From positions 60,182-80,538 of the forward strand of contig CAQYCU010000001.1 of the NCBI GenBank assembly GCA_948919095.1: a DNA stretch of 20,357 bases, written 5' to 3'. The notes beneath the pieces were generated by a model, which worked only from the letters and a program-made list of their open reading frames with translations, was not told where the DNA came from and searched no databases. Position 1 is the stretch's first letter, and every line of letters begins with the position of its first letter. The translations under genes and the position numbers were made by a program. The stretch comes from an uncultured Clostridia bacterium. Lineage in GTDB: Bacteria; Bacillota; Clostridia; TANB77; CAG-508. Positions 1-6,166 of the stretch are shown piece after piece.

Positions 1-34
1 GCCAAACGTGTTTTTCTTCAAAAACACGTTTGGC
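1..34 (-). terminator. Perfect palindrome downstream of polA, probable terminator
   Basis: A perfect 15-bp inverted repeat (1-15 and 20-34) with a 4-base loop starts 35 bases past the polA stop codon. The arm holds GCCAAACGTG followed by five T, so the stem has a G+C-rich base and an A/T top. The base that would carry a U-run for minus-strand transcription lies outside the window, so terminator function is inferred from position and stem strength. It could also serve a convergent gene to the left. Confidence 0.45.
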
Positions 35-68
35 AATTCTTTAAGCTTCGCTTCGCTCACATCTAATG

Positions 69-2753
69 TTATTTCGCTTCATACCAACTATTAGCTTCTT
101 CCATATCAACCTTAAGTGGTATGTTAAGGGTGTATGCATTTTCCATGCATTCTTTTAATATCTTTTTTGCTTCTTCTTTATCTTCAATCTTTGCTTCAAC
201 AATTAACTCATCATGAACTTGTAAAACAATCTTTGCATCTATATTTGCTTCCTTTAATTTCTTATATACATTGTTCATTGCTATTTTCATAATATCTGCT
301 GCTGTTCCTTGTATAGGAGTATTCATTGCAACACGTTTTCCAAATTCACGTACCATATAGTTATTAGATTTTAGTTCTGGAACATATCTTCTACGCCCAA
401 ATAATGTTTCAATATAGCCTTGTTTTTTAGCTGTTTCTGTTATATTTTCCATAAATGAATGAATTCCGCTATATTTTTCAAGATAACTGTTTATATAGTT
501 TTCCGCTTCTTTTCTTCCAATGTTAAGTTGATTTGCAAGCCCAAATCCTGTAATTCCATAAACAATTCCAAAGTTTACTGCTTTTGCTTTTGAACGTTGC
601 TCTTTGGTAACTTCTTCAAATGGAATGTTAAATACTTTTGATGCAACTTCTCTGTGAATGTCTTCATCGTTTTTGAATGCTCTTATCATATTCTCATCAT
701 TTGCAATATGAGCTAACACACGTAGTTCAATCTGTGAATAATCTGCATCAATATATACATATCCCTTTTGTGGTTTGAATGCTTTTTTTATGTTTTTTCC
801 TAACTCATCATGTGTTGGAATATTTTGTAAGTTTGGTTCTGTTGAACTTATTCTTCCAGTTGCTGTAATTGTTTGATGGAAATACGAATGTATCTTTTTG
901 GTTTCTTCATTTATGCATGAAATTAGTCCTTCTACATATGTTGAGTTTAGTTTCATTAGTGTTCTATATTCTAGTATTGCTGGAATTATATCATGCTCAC
1001 TTTTTAATTTTTCTAATGTATCAACGTCTGTTGAATAGCCTGTTTTTGTTTTCTTTGGTGCTGGAAGTTTTAACTTCTCAAATAGTATATTTCCAAGTTG
1101 TTGTGTCGAGTTTATATTAAATTCTTCATCTGCAAGTTTATAAATATCTGTTGTTAACTCTTCTAACCTCTTCTTTAATTGTACACCAAATTGTGTGAGC
1201 TCTTCTTTATCTACTAGCATTCCCGTATATTGCATCTCTCCAAGCACTGTAATTAGCGGGATTTCTATTTCGTTAAATAATTTTATTGTTCCTTCTTCTT
1301 TTAGTTTTGCTAAAGTTACTTCATATAGTTTTTTTATTGCATATACATATATTCCAATTTCGTTATTGTTTGAACCTGTTTCAAATAATGTTATTTGTTT
1401 TTCTGGTATATACTTTGCTATGTCTAGTTCTAAATATTGCATTGCAATTTCTTCTATTTTATGCTTTATATTGCTTGGATTTATATCATAAGCTGCAACT
1501 TCTATATCATATTTTATATTTTTTAGTTTAATTCCATTTTGACGTAATAACACATAGTCTTTACTTAAGTTGCATCCTATTTTTTCAGTTTTCTCATTTT
1601 CAAATAGTGCTTTTAGGCTTTCCCTCTTAGGATTTTTCACATATATGATTTTATTGTTTTTCTCATCGTATATTCCTATCCCAGTAATATCTTTCTTTAT
1701 TATTTGCGTGCTTTCTTTGTTTTCTTCTGTTTCAATATAATATATTAATTTTTCGCCTATTTCTATGTCTTCTATTTTTTTATCTGTTACTATATTGTTT
1801 AGCAATTCATTAATTTCATCTTCATTATAAGTTGTTTCTTCTGCTTTAGCTTCTGTTTCAGTATCTAGTCCAAAGCGTGATAAGTATCTATTAAATTTAT
1901 AATATTTAAATAAACGTACTACTTCTTCTTTGTTCCATTCTTTTACTTCATATTCATTAATATCCTCTGATACATTAGCATCAAGCCTTATAGCTCCTAG
2001 TTCTTTTGATAGATATACTAAGTCTTTGCTTTCTATTAGATTTTCTCTAAGTTTTGGCTTGAAATCTTTATTTGCTTCGTCTTGTAAAGCTTCATATATT
2101 CCATCAATTGTTTTATATTTTTGAAGAAGTGTTGTTGCTGTTTTTGGTCCTACTCCTTTTGCTCCTGGTATCTCATCTGATGAATCTCCCATCAAAGCTT
2201 TTAGTTCTATTAGTTCTGTTGGTTTTAGACCATATTCTGCTTTTATTTTACTCTCATCATATACTTCTGTTTCTGTTTTTCCTGCTTTTGTTCTTGGTAT
2301 TCTAACTATTATATTGTTTTGTACTAGCTGGAATAAATCTCTATCTCCTGATAAAATGTACGCATTTATTTCATCACTTGCAAACTTTTTTGCCATTGTT
2401 CCTAGTATGTCATCACCTTCAAAGTCTGCTAATTCCATATGTTTGATATTCATTGCATCAAGTATTTCTTTTATTTCTGGCATTTGCTCTGCAAGCTCTT
2501 CTGGCATACCATGTCTGCTTTTTTTGTATCCATCATATATTTGTTTTCTAACATTTGCTCCTGTTTTTGAGTCAAAGGCTATTAGCATATAGTCTGGCTT
2601 TATTTCTTCGATATTTTTGAATAATATTGCTAAAAATCCATATAATGCATTGGTATATTTTCCATCATTTGTCATTAGCATTTTGTTTCCCATTATTCCA
2701 TAAAATGCTCTATTCATTATTGAATTTCCATCTATTAATAGTAAGTTTTTCAT
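69..2753 (-). CDS. polA: DNA polymerase I (5'-nuclease plus polymerase, proofreading domain degenerate)
   Basis: This is a full-length family A DNA polymerase of 894 residues, which fills gaps and removes primers in replication and excision repair. The N-terminal 5'-3' nuclease domain (about 1-290) shows LLIDGN at 5-10, FEGDDILGT at 111-119, SGDRDLFQL at 135-143 and the helix-hairpin-helix GAKGVGPKTA near 197-206. The polymerase domain has motif A DYSQIEL (671-677), motif B running from R720 through NFGIVYG to Y732, and motif C QVHDE (845-849). The middle domain (about 320-490) keeps the fold order, but acidic positions expected in ExoI (DxE) and ExoIII (YxxxD) are not visible. It therefore probably lacks proofreading, as in Bacillus and Thermus Pol I. 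The start is well set: GGAGG lies 5 bases upstream of the ATG. It sits alone, with about 215 bp separating it from fic. Confidence 0.97.
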   Translation of the reverse strand: MKNLLLIDGNSIMNRAFYGIMGNKMLMTNDGKYTNALYGFLAILFKNIEEIKPDYMLIAFDSKTGANVRKQIYDGYKKSRHGMPEELAEQMPEIKEILDAMNIKHMELADFEGDDILGTMAKKFASDEINAYILSGDRDLFQLVQNNIIVRIPRTKAGKTETEVYDESKIKAEYGLKPTELIELKALMGDSSDEIPGAKGVGPKTATTLLQKYKTIDGIYEALQDEANKDFKPKLRENLIESKDLVYLSKELGAIRLDANVSEDINEYEVKEWNKEEVVRLFKYYKFNRYLSRFGLDTETEAKAEETTYNEDEINELLNNIVTDKKIEDIEIGEKLIYYIETEENKESTQIIKKDITGIGIYDEKNNKIIYVKNPKRESLKALFENEKTEKIGCNLSKDYVLLRQNGIKLKNIKYDIEVAAYDINPSNIKHKIEEIAMQYLELDIAKYIPEKQITLFETGSNNNEIGIYVYAIKKLYEVTLAKLKEEGTIKLFNEIEIPLITVLGEMQYTGMLVDKEELTQFGVQLKKRLEELTTDIYKLADEEFNINSTQQLGNILFEKLKLPAPKKTKTGYSTDVDTLEKLKSEHDIIPAILEYRTLMKLNSTYVEGLISCINEETKKIHSYFHQTITATGRISSTEPNLQNIPTHDELGKNIKKAFKPQKGYVYIDADYSQIELRVLAHIANDENMIRAFKNDEDIHREVASKVFNIPFEEVTKEQRSKAKAVNFGIVYGITGFGLANQLNIGRKEAENYINSYLEKYSGIHSFMENITETAKKQGYIETLFGRRRYVPELKSNNYMVREFGKRVAMNTPIQGTAADIMKIAMNNVYKKLKEANIDAKIVLQVHDELIVEAKIEDKEEAKKILKECMENAYTLNIPLKVDMEEANSWYEAK

Positions 2754-2878
2754 ACTACCTCCGCTTTATATTCTTGACTACACTTTTTATGTGTTGTTTT
2801 ATATTGAATGTAATTTTACTATGATTTATTTTGTGTAAATCTAGTTTCATTTGTTGGCAGGTTGCATTTTTTATATTA

Positions 2879-2907
2879 AATGTACCATAGATTTTGATAA
2901 AAGACAA
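2879..2907 (-). promoter_or_regulatory. Possible polA promoter
   Basis: On the minus strand a TTGTCT -35 (2902-2907) and a TACATT -10 (2879-2884) are 17 bp apart, and TGG precedes the -10 as in extended -10 promoters. The match is only partial, and this AT-rich gap contains other candidates, so the call is weak. It would give a leader of roughly 120 nt before polA. Confidence 0.3.
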
Positions 2908-2956
2908 GTAATTTTTGTAATTAATTGTATGTTATGCCACATATTAAGTAAATAGC

Positions 2957-2987
2957 AAAAGAAAAAGACTAACTGTCTTTTTCTTTT
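2957..2987 (-). terminator. fic terminator overlapping the stop codon
   Basis: A perfect 13-bp inverted repeat (2957-2969 and 2975-2987) surrounds a 5-base loop, and the fic TAG stop (2969-2971) lies in the loop and stem edge. Read on the minus strand, the descending arm is itself T-rich (GTCTTTTTCTTTT), giving a terminator-like end. It separates the Fic module from polA. Confidence 0.65.
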
Positions 2988-3577
2988 CTACGTAGGCATT
3001 TTAAAATTATCTCTTCTAATTCCTTTGTATCGATTACTGATTTCATTGATGCTTCAAGCATTTCTTCTGCTTCTGTTTGTTGTAAATCTAATAAATAGTT
3101 ATTTTTATATGCAAGTTCCCTTATAAATTCTCTAATTGTTCTTCCATTTCCTTCTCTAAATGGGTGTAATACGTTTAGTTCTGATAAATAATATGCTAAC
3201 TTTTTGGCTAAGTCTTCTTTACTTAAATTTGCTAAATAATTATCATTTTTTAGCTTTTCTAATATTTTTTTTAGTTCATCTTCTATATATTCCCATTCTG
3301 CAAAACTAAAAAATCCCTTTGCTATGTTTTCAGTTCTAAACTTTCCAGCAAAAGGGTATATATCTTCAAATAGGAATTTATGTATATTCACAAAGTGTGT
3401 TATATCAAAGCTTCCAATCTTTTTATTTTGCCTTAGTTCAAATAATTTTGCAAGTACTATTTTATTTTCTGCCTGCCCCAATATCGTATTGTCTTTTATA
3501 TCTAATTTATTTATTAATACATTTGAATTTTCGTAGCAGTAGTGTGAGTTTCGTGCTTCGTAAAAGTCTGTATTCAT
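2969..3577 (-). CDS. fic: Fic-domain protein, probable AMP-transferase toxin of a class I Fic toxin-antitoxin pair
   Basis: Fic enzymes transfer AMP (or another NMP) from a nucleotide to a hydroxyl side chain of a target protein. The 202-residue product carries the complete catalytic motif HPFREGNGRTIR (138-149), with H138 as the catalytic base and E142 at the metal-binding acid position. It also has the typical YPFAGKFR flap region (74-81) and the N-terminal Y-x-NSNVLINKL pattern found in VbhT/Bep-type Fic domains. No N-terminal inhibitory helix is present, as expected for class I enzymes whose inhibitor is a separate protein, and a VbhA-like gene lies upstream. A TKELEE stretch near 184-189 only loosely resembles a C-terminal (class III) inhibitory motif. 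AAAGGA lies upstream of the ATG. The target protein cannot be told from sequence. Confidence 0.93.
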   Translation of the reverse strand: MNTDFYEARNSHYCYENSNVLINKLDIKDNTILGQAENKIVLAKLFELRQNKKIGSFDITHFVNIHKFLFEDIYPFAGKFRTENIAKGFFSFAEWEYIEDELKKILEKLKNDNYLANLSKEDLAKKLAYYLSELNVLHPFREGNGRTIREFIRELAYKNNYLLDLQQTEAEEMLEASMKSVIDTKELEEIILKCLRRKEKDS

Positions 3578-3636
3578 TTTGTTTTTCCTTTCTAGTAATT
3601 TTTATATTCTAGAATTTTTTTAAGGCTTTCTAGTGC

Positions 3637-3693
3637 AAAAAATAAGTTGAAAAATTATATTAGTTTAGACTAATTTTATAATTATTTCAACTT
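3637..3693 (-). terminator. Stem-loop with T-run between antitoxin and fic genes
   Basis: A long imperfect inverted repeat (3644-3693) starts 4 bases after the antitoxin stop codon. The outer arms AAGTTGAAA and TTTCAACTT are perfect, and an inner ATTAGT/ACTAAT stem closes a TTAG loop. On the minus strand it is followed directly by A then TTTTTT (3637-3642), so it has the form of an intrinsic terminator. Its place inside the pair suggests partial termination that would make more antitoxin than toxin mRNA. Its ends recur at 7513-7566, so it may be a mobile palindrome instead. Confidence 0.6.
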
Positions 3694-3697
3694 GTTT

Positions 3698-3874
3698 TTA
3701 TAGTGAGTTATTAAATGATTTCTTTATATTAGAAATCATATCATTCATTGTAATTTCGTTATTGTTATATTTTCTTAACATGTTTATATCTTCATTTGTT
3801 ACTTGCATATTTTCTATTGCAAAGTCTTTTTTTAAGTTTGCTATATCATAATTAAATTTTTCTTCGTTTGCCAT
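3698..3874 (-). CDS. VbhA-like antitoxin of the Fic module (58 residues)
   Basis: This short gene would bind and inhibit the Fic protein encoded 120 bp downstream. From memory of Bartonella VbhA (inhibitory motif S20, E24, G25), residues E21-N22 of this product align with E24-G25, and about 30 following residues align without gaps, including a VTNEDINMLRKYNNNEITM segment. That is the helix-turn pattern of the VbhA antitoxin family. The inhibitory motif (S/T)xxxE(G/N) reads DFAIEN (17-22), so E and N are kept but the Ser/Thr is replaced by Asp17. The ribosome binding site is excellent (AAAGGAGGAG, 4-5 bases before ATG), and a strong promoter lies about 95 bp upstream. The antitoxin-first order fits a class I Fic toxin-antitoxin operon. 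Confidence 0.82.
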   Translation of the reverse strand: MANEEKFNYDIANLKKDFAIENMQVTNEDINMLRKYNNNEITMNDMISNIKKSFNNSL

Positions 3875-3967
3875 TTTCTCCTCCTTTTTAGTTTTTATTC
3901 TTTATAATTCTAAATCTTAATTTTCTATATTTATTTGTGTTGTTATTTTAACCCCACGTCTATATAT

Positions 3968-3996
3968 ATTATACCATAAATTAGAAAAAATGTCTA
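3968..3996 (-). promoter_or_regulatory. Promoter of the antitoxin-fic operon
   Basis: The minus strand shows TAGACA (-35, 3991-3996), a 17-bp spacer ending in ATGG, and a perfect TATAAT (-10, 3968-3973), which makes an extended TGnTATAAT. Transcription should start near 3961, giving a leader of about 87 nt before the antitoxin ATG. The stretch 4000-4104 upstream holds no gene that I can see. Confidence 0.8.
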
Positions 3997-4104
3997 GTTT
4001 TTCGGTAGATTTTAGTTAAATTTATTTTCATTTCTAGCTTAAATTTTTCACCATTTTTAGTAATTATACAACTAATGGCTCCCCTTTTTTGATACTAATA
4101 AGTT

Positions 4105-4150
4105 TAGAAAAAACCAAAACTCCAACAATTTCTTGTTGGAGTTTTGGTTT
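4105..4150 (-). terminator. Strong terminator of the high-GC orphan gene
   Basis: A perfect 18-bp inverted repeat (4111-4128 and 4133-4150) has a TTTC loop. On the minus strand the stem is followed by a T-rich tail, with TTTTTT at 4108-4113 running through the stem base and then CTAAA. It begins 43 bases after the orphan gene stop codon and insulates it from the Fic operon. Confidence 0.85.
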
Positions 4151-4193
4151 CAGGTTCTTACTTTAGAACACCTTCTTTCTGACAAATTTTTTT

Positions 4194-4631
4194 TTAGCTG
4201 AATAGCTCTACTTCAAAGTCAGGGTCACCATGTGCAATATAACGCACACCACTCATCGTTTTGAACCAGTACCACCGAGGTGCGACCTCTTCTGCATATT
4301 CAACAGGCGAGGTCAATACATATTCAGTAGTATCGTCAAATCTTTCTGGTATCACGTTCACTGCAATGGTTACTCGGTCTCCAATAAACGGCGGAGCACC
4401 AATAACCCCAGTCTGTGCGGAATGCTCCTGGATAGCCGCAGTTAAGTTGAAGAACCACTCCTCAGGACACAGAATATCCTGCCCATCTTCAACTGTCACT
4501 CTGTAGTGAAGTACTCCGTTCACTCTTGTGCTTTCATTTGCTGCCTCGTACAGCTTTCCTTCCTCGAGTAAAGCTGCTTCTTGGCTTTGTGGCTTATCGT
4601 TGTTTCCTATTCCTTTGAACACAATTTTCAT
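4194..4631 (-). CDS. Orphan protein with SH3-like N-terminal pattern, foreign base composition
   Basis: I do not recognise this family with certainty. The 145-residue product begins MKIVFKGIG and has the order GKLYE, HYRV, EDGQDILCPEEWFF in its first 65 residues. This resembles the small Firmicutes SH3-like barrel proteins with an F-x-G, GK-x-YE, G-x-YRV, EDG-x-x-x-x-P-x-x-F layout. The C-terminal half is rich in beta-type residues and aromatics (PRWYWFKTMSGVRY) and has no motif I can name. There is no signal peptide or membrane segment, so it is probably cytosolic. The ATG at 4631 is preferred over an in-frame GTG at 4640 because AGAGGTG lies 6 bases before it and overlaps that GTG. G+C over 4201-4500 is 141/300 (47%), against 25-35% in neighbouring genes, which points to recent transfer. 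It has its own promoter and terminator. Confidence 0.8.
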   Translation of the reverse strand: MKIVFKGIGNNDKPQSQEAALLEEGKLYEAANESTRVNGVLHYRVTVEDGQDILCPEEWFFNLTAAIQEHSAQTGVIGAPPFIGDRVTIAVNVIPERFDDTTEYVLTSPVEYAEEVAPRWYWFKTMSGVRYIAHGDPDFEVELFS

Positions 4632-4645
4632 CAGATTCACCTCTT

Positions 4646-4665
4646 ACATTTTAAGTTCAAAATGT
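4646..4665 (-). promoter_or_regulatory. Hairpin in the leader of the orphan gene
   Basis: A 7-bp perfect stem (ACATTTT/AAAATGT) with a 6-base loop sits directly upstream of the orphan gene's ribosome binding site. A second small stem (CAAAG/CTTTG) lies further up the same leader, in the 4679-4696 stretch. They could influence translation or mRNA stability, but nothing identifies a ligand or regulator. Confidence 0.35.
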
Positions 4666-4703
4666 GATTTGGTACACTCAAAGACTTGTGCCTTTGTGGT
4701 TCT

Positions 4704-4732
4704 ATTATAACATGTTTACATAAATATAGCAA
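4704..4732 (-). promoter_or_regulatory. Promoter of the orphan gene
   Basis: TTGCTA (-35, 4727-4732), a 17-bp spacer ending ATGT, and TATAAT (-10, 4704-4709) form an extended -10 sigma-A promoter on the minus strand. The start should lie near 4697, giving a leader of about 65 nt. Confidence 0.75.
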
Positions 4733-4763
4733 TATATAATAATTATTTTTAAAACTACAAACG

Positions 4764-4793
4764 ACAGACCATATTAATAAAAATATGGTCTGT
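4764..4793. terminator. Hairpin ending the small-peptide transcript
   Basis: A perfect 11-bp stem (ACAGACCATAT at 4764-4774, ATATGGTCTGT at 4783-4793) closes an 8-base loop. The plus-strand side is followed by AATTATTTTTTAT and the minus-strand side by CGTTTGTAGTTTT, so it could end transcripts from either side. For the minus-strand unit starting near 4967, it would define an RNA of about 200 nt. Confidence 0.5.
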
Positions 4794-4849
4794 AATTATT
4801 TTTTATATATAATTATTTTTCGCTTTATAAAATAGAAATTTTTATTAAA

Positions 4850-4912
4850 TTAATCTACATTTTAGCCTATAGTAATTGTCATAAATATACTACTGGTTAA
4901 TATGTAGATTAA
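4850..4912. repeat. Long inverted repeat overlapping the small peptide gene
   Basis: TTAATCTACAT (4850-4860) and ATGTAGATTAA (4902-4912) are perfect 11-bp complements 41 bases apart. Inside them TAGTA/TACTA with CC/GG can extend the fold. The left arm lies just past the stop of the candidate peptide gene and the right arm lies inside it, so the mRNA could sequester part of the coding region. It could be a regulatory RNA fold or the palindrome of a small element. Confidence 0.45.
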
Positions 4913-4954
4913 TGCAAAAGAATACGCTTCTATGTTGCTCCATAAACATTCCAT
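4862..4954 (-). CDS. Candidate 30-residue hydrophobic peptide
   Basis: The candidate peptide starts MECLWSNIEAY and continues with a hydrophobic run rich in Ile, Leu, Phe, Ser and Thr to its end, enough for one membrane-spanning segment. It lies between a consensus-like promoter (4974-5002) and a hairpin (4764-4793), so a dedicated short transcript is plausible. AAGGA lies only 3 bases before this ATG. A second ATG 5 bases further down, in another frame, has ideal spacing and would give a 19-residue peptide beginning MFMEQHRSV. Size, hydrophobicity and setting resemble type I toxin peptides, but I recognise no family. It could also be noncoding. Confidence 0.35.
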   Translation of the reverse strand: MECLWSNIEAYSFALIYILTSSIFMTITIG

Positions 4955-4973
4955 CTGTCCTTATTATAAATTT

Positions 4974-5002
4974 ATAATACTCCATTTAGAGTATTTTGTC
5001 AA
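4974..5002 (-). promoter_or_regulatory. Promoter of the small-peptide transcript
   Basis: A perfect TTGACA -35 (4997-5002) and a TATTAT -10 (4974-4979) are separated by exactly 17 bp on the minus strand. The expected start is near 4967, just ahead of the AAGGA and the peptide ATG. The spacer contains a 7-bp palindrome (AATACTC/GAGTATT, 4976-4995) that could be an operator or the terminator of a plus-strand antisense RNA. Confidence 0.65.
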
Positions 5003-5148
5003 TACCAAATAAATATTTTTATTATAATATTAAAGAATTTACATAAGTATAGCTAACTTTAAATTATAGTGTTTACAGGTAACATTTTAGATTATATAGC
5101 TAATTTAACTGACGATATGAAGCCATATAAACGTGTAGGATAAACGGT
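5003..5148. other. Gene-free spacer between the islet and truB
   Basis: No convincing gene, RNA or repeat is visible. The only open stretch is a short plus-strand frame ending at a TAA near 5143. It has no ribosome binding site and is too short to interpret. Confidence 0.5.
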
Positions 5149-5191
5149 ATTTAAAAAAGACGAAATTTTGGCAATCGAATTCTCGTCTTTT
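5149..5191 (-). terminator. Terminator of the rimP-truB operon
   Basis: AAAAGACGA (5155-5163) pairs with TCGTCTTTT (5183-5191), with a further AATT/AATT stem inside. On the minus strand the stem ends in TCGTCTTTTTTAAAT, a clear U-run. It starts 8 bases past the truB stop codon and closes the long translation operon. Confidence 0.85.
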
Positions 5192-5198
5192 ATTATAT

Positions 5199-6047
5199 CT
5201 ACAATATTATCTTTCTTCTTAAAATGTTATTCTTCATTTCCCCTATTCCTACGTATTTGTCTTTATAATATATATTAACAAGTCCTTCATAATCATTTTG
5301 AATAGAGATATTATTGCATATCCTATCTCCTCTGATAGAAATTTTTACTCCATTTATTAGTTTATCGTATTCCTGTATTTCCACTTTTGGTATGTGTGTT
5401 AAAATATTCTCTATTTCTATGAATTTACCTGCATCTTCTATCTTAAAATTGCCTATTCTTGTTCTTCTAAGTTCCTTCATATACCCTACCGTTCCAAGCT
5501 TTTTTGCAATATCTTCACATAAAACACGTATATATGTGCCTTTTGAACAGGTAGCTTTATATTCTATCTCGTTATTATCTTTGTCTATATTTAGTATTGT
5601 TATTTCTTTTATAGTAATTTTTCTAGGTTCTCTTTCCACAGTTTTTCCTTCTCTTGCGAGTTCGTATAATTTTTTTCCCTGTATCTTTATTGCCGAATAC
5701 ATTGGTGGAATTTGCATGCTTTCTCCTACAAATGATTGAAATACTTGGTCTATATTATCACTTATATTTAAGTTAACTGCTTTTTCTTCTATAATATTCC
5801 CTTCGCTATCGCCTGTATCTGTTGTTTTTCCTAGTTTAAGCGTTGCTATATATTCTTTTTCATGCTCCATTAAAAAGTCAGAAAGTTTTGTTGCTTTTCC
5901 AATTAAAATAGTGAGTACACCTGTTGCTAATGGGTCTAGCGTACCTATGTGTCCTACTTTTTTTGTATTGTATTTTTTTCTAACTTCTCGGATTACGTCA
6001 AATGAAGTCATTCCTTTTCGTTTATCTACAATTAAAATTCCGTCCAT
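5199..6047 (-). CDS. truB: tRNA pseudouridine(55) synthase TruB
   Basis: TruB converts U55 in the T-loop of tRNAs to pseudouridine. The product is 282 residues, slightly shorter than many family members. It has the start MDGILIVDKRKGMTSFDV, the GHIGTLDPLATGVL catalytic box (32-45) with nucleophile D38, and the family segments YEATLKLG-like (YIATLKLGKTTDTGDSEG near 86-103) and VRVLCEDIA-like (YIRVLCEDIAKKLG near 171-184). AAAGGTGG precedes the ATG. It is the last gene of the operon, 119 bp after nrnA, with a hairpin in that gap. Confidence 0.96.
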   Translation of the reverse strand: MDGILIVDKRKGMTSFDVIREVRKKYNTKKVGHIGTLDPLATGVLTILIGKATKLSDFLMEHEKEYIATLKLGKTTDTGDSEGNIIEEKAVNLNISDNIDQVFQSFVGESMQIPPMYSAIKIQGKKLYELAREGKTVEREPRKITIKEITILNIDKDNNEIEYKATCSKGTYIRVLCEDIAKKLGTVGYMKELRRTRIGNFKIEDAGKFIEIENILTHIPKVEIQEYDKLINGVKISIRGDRICNNISIQNDYEGLVNIYYKDKYVGIGEMKNNILRRKIIL

Positions 6048-6070
6048 TATTTCTCCACCTTTATATTACT

Positions 6071-6096
6071 AAAAGGCAAAAATACTTTTGCCTTTT
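6071..6096 (-). terminator. Hairpin between nrnA and truB
   Basis: A perfect 11-bp stem (AAAAGGCAAAA/TTTTGCCTTTT) closes a 4-base loop, 24 bases before the truB start. The T-run is only the end of the stem (TTTT followed by AGT on the minus strand), so termination would be partial. It may reduce truB expression relative to upstream genes or act as an RNA-processing stem. Confidence 0.5.
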
Positions 6097-6166
6097 TAAT
6101 ATAATTTAAGACTTTGCTTATTTTAAAACCTATTAATTCAAAATCTTTTTTATTTATATTGTTTAA

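Noticed and set aside
5066..5143. Short plus-strand frame that reads VFTGNILDYIANLTDDMKP and ends in TAA near 5143
   Set aside because: It has no ribosome binding site or promoter and only about 25 codons. It could be the tail of a deleted gene, but nothing in the sequence confirms this.
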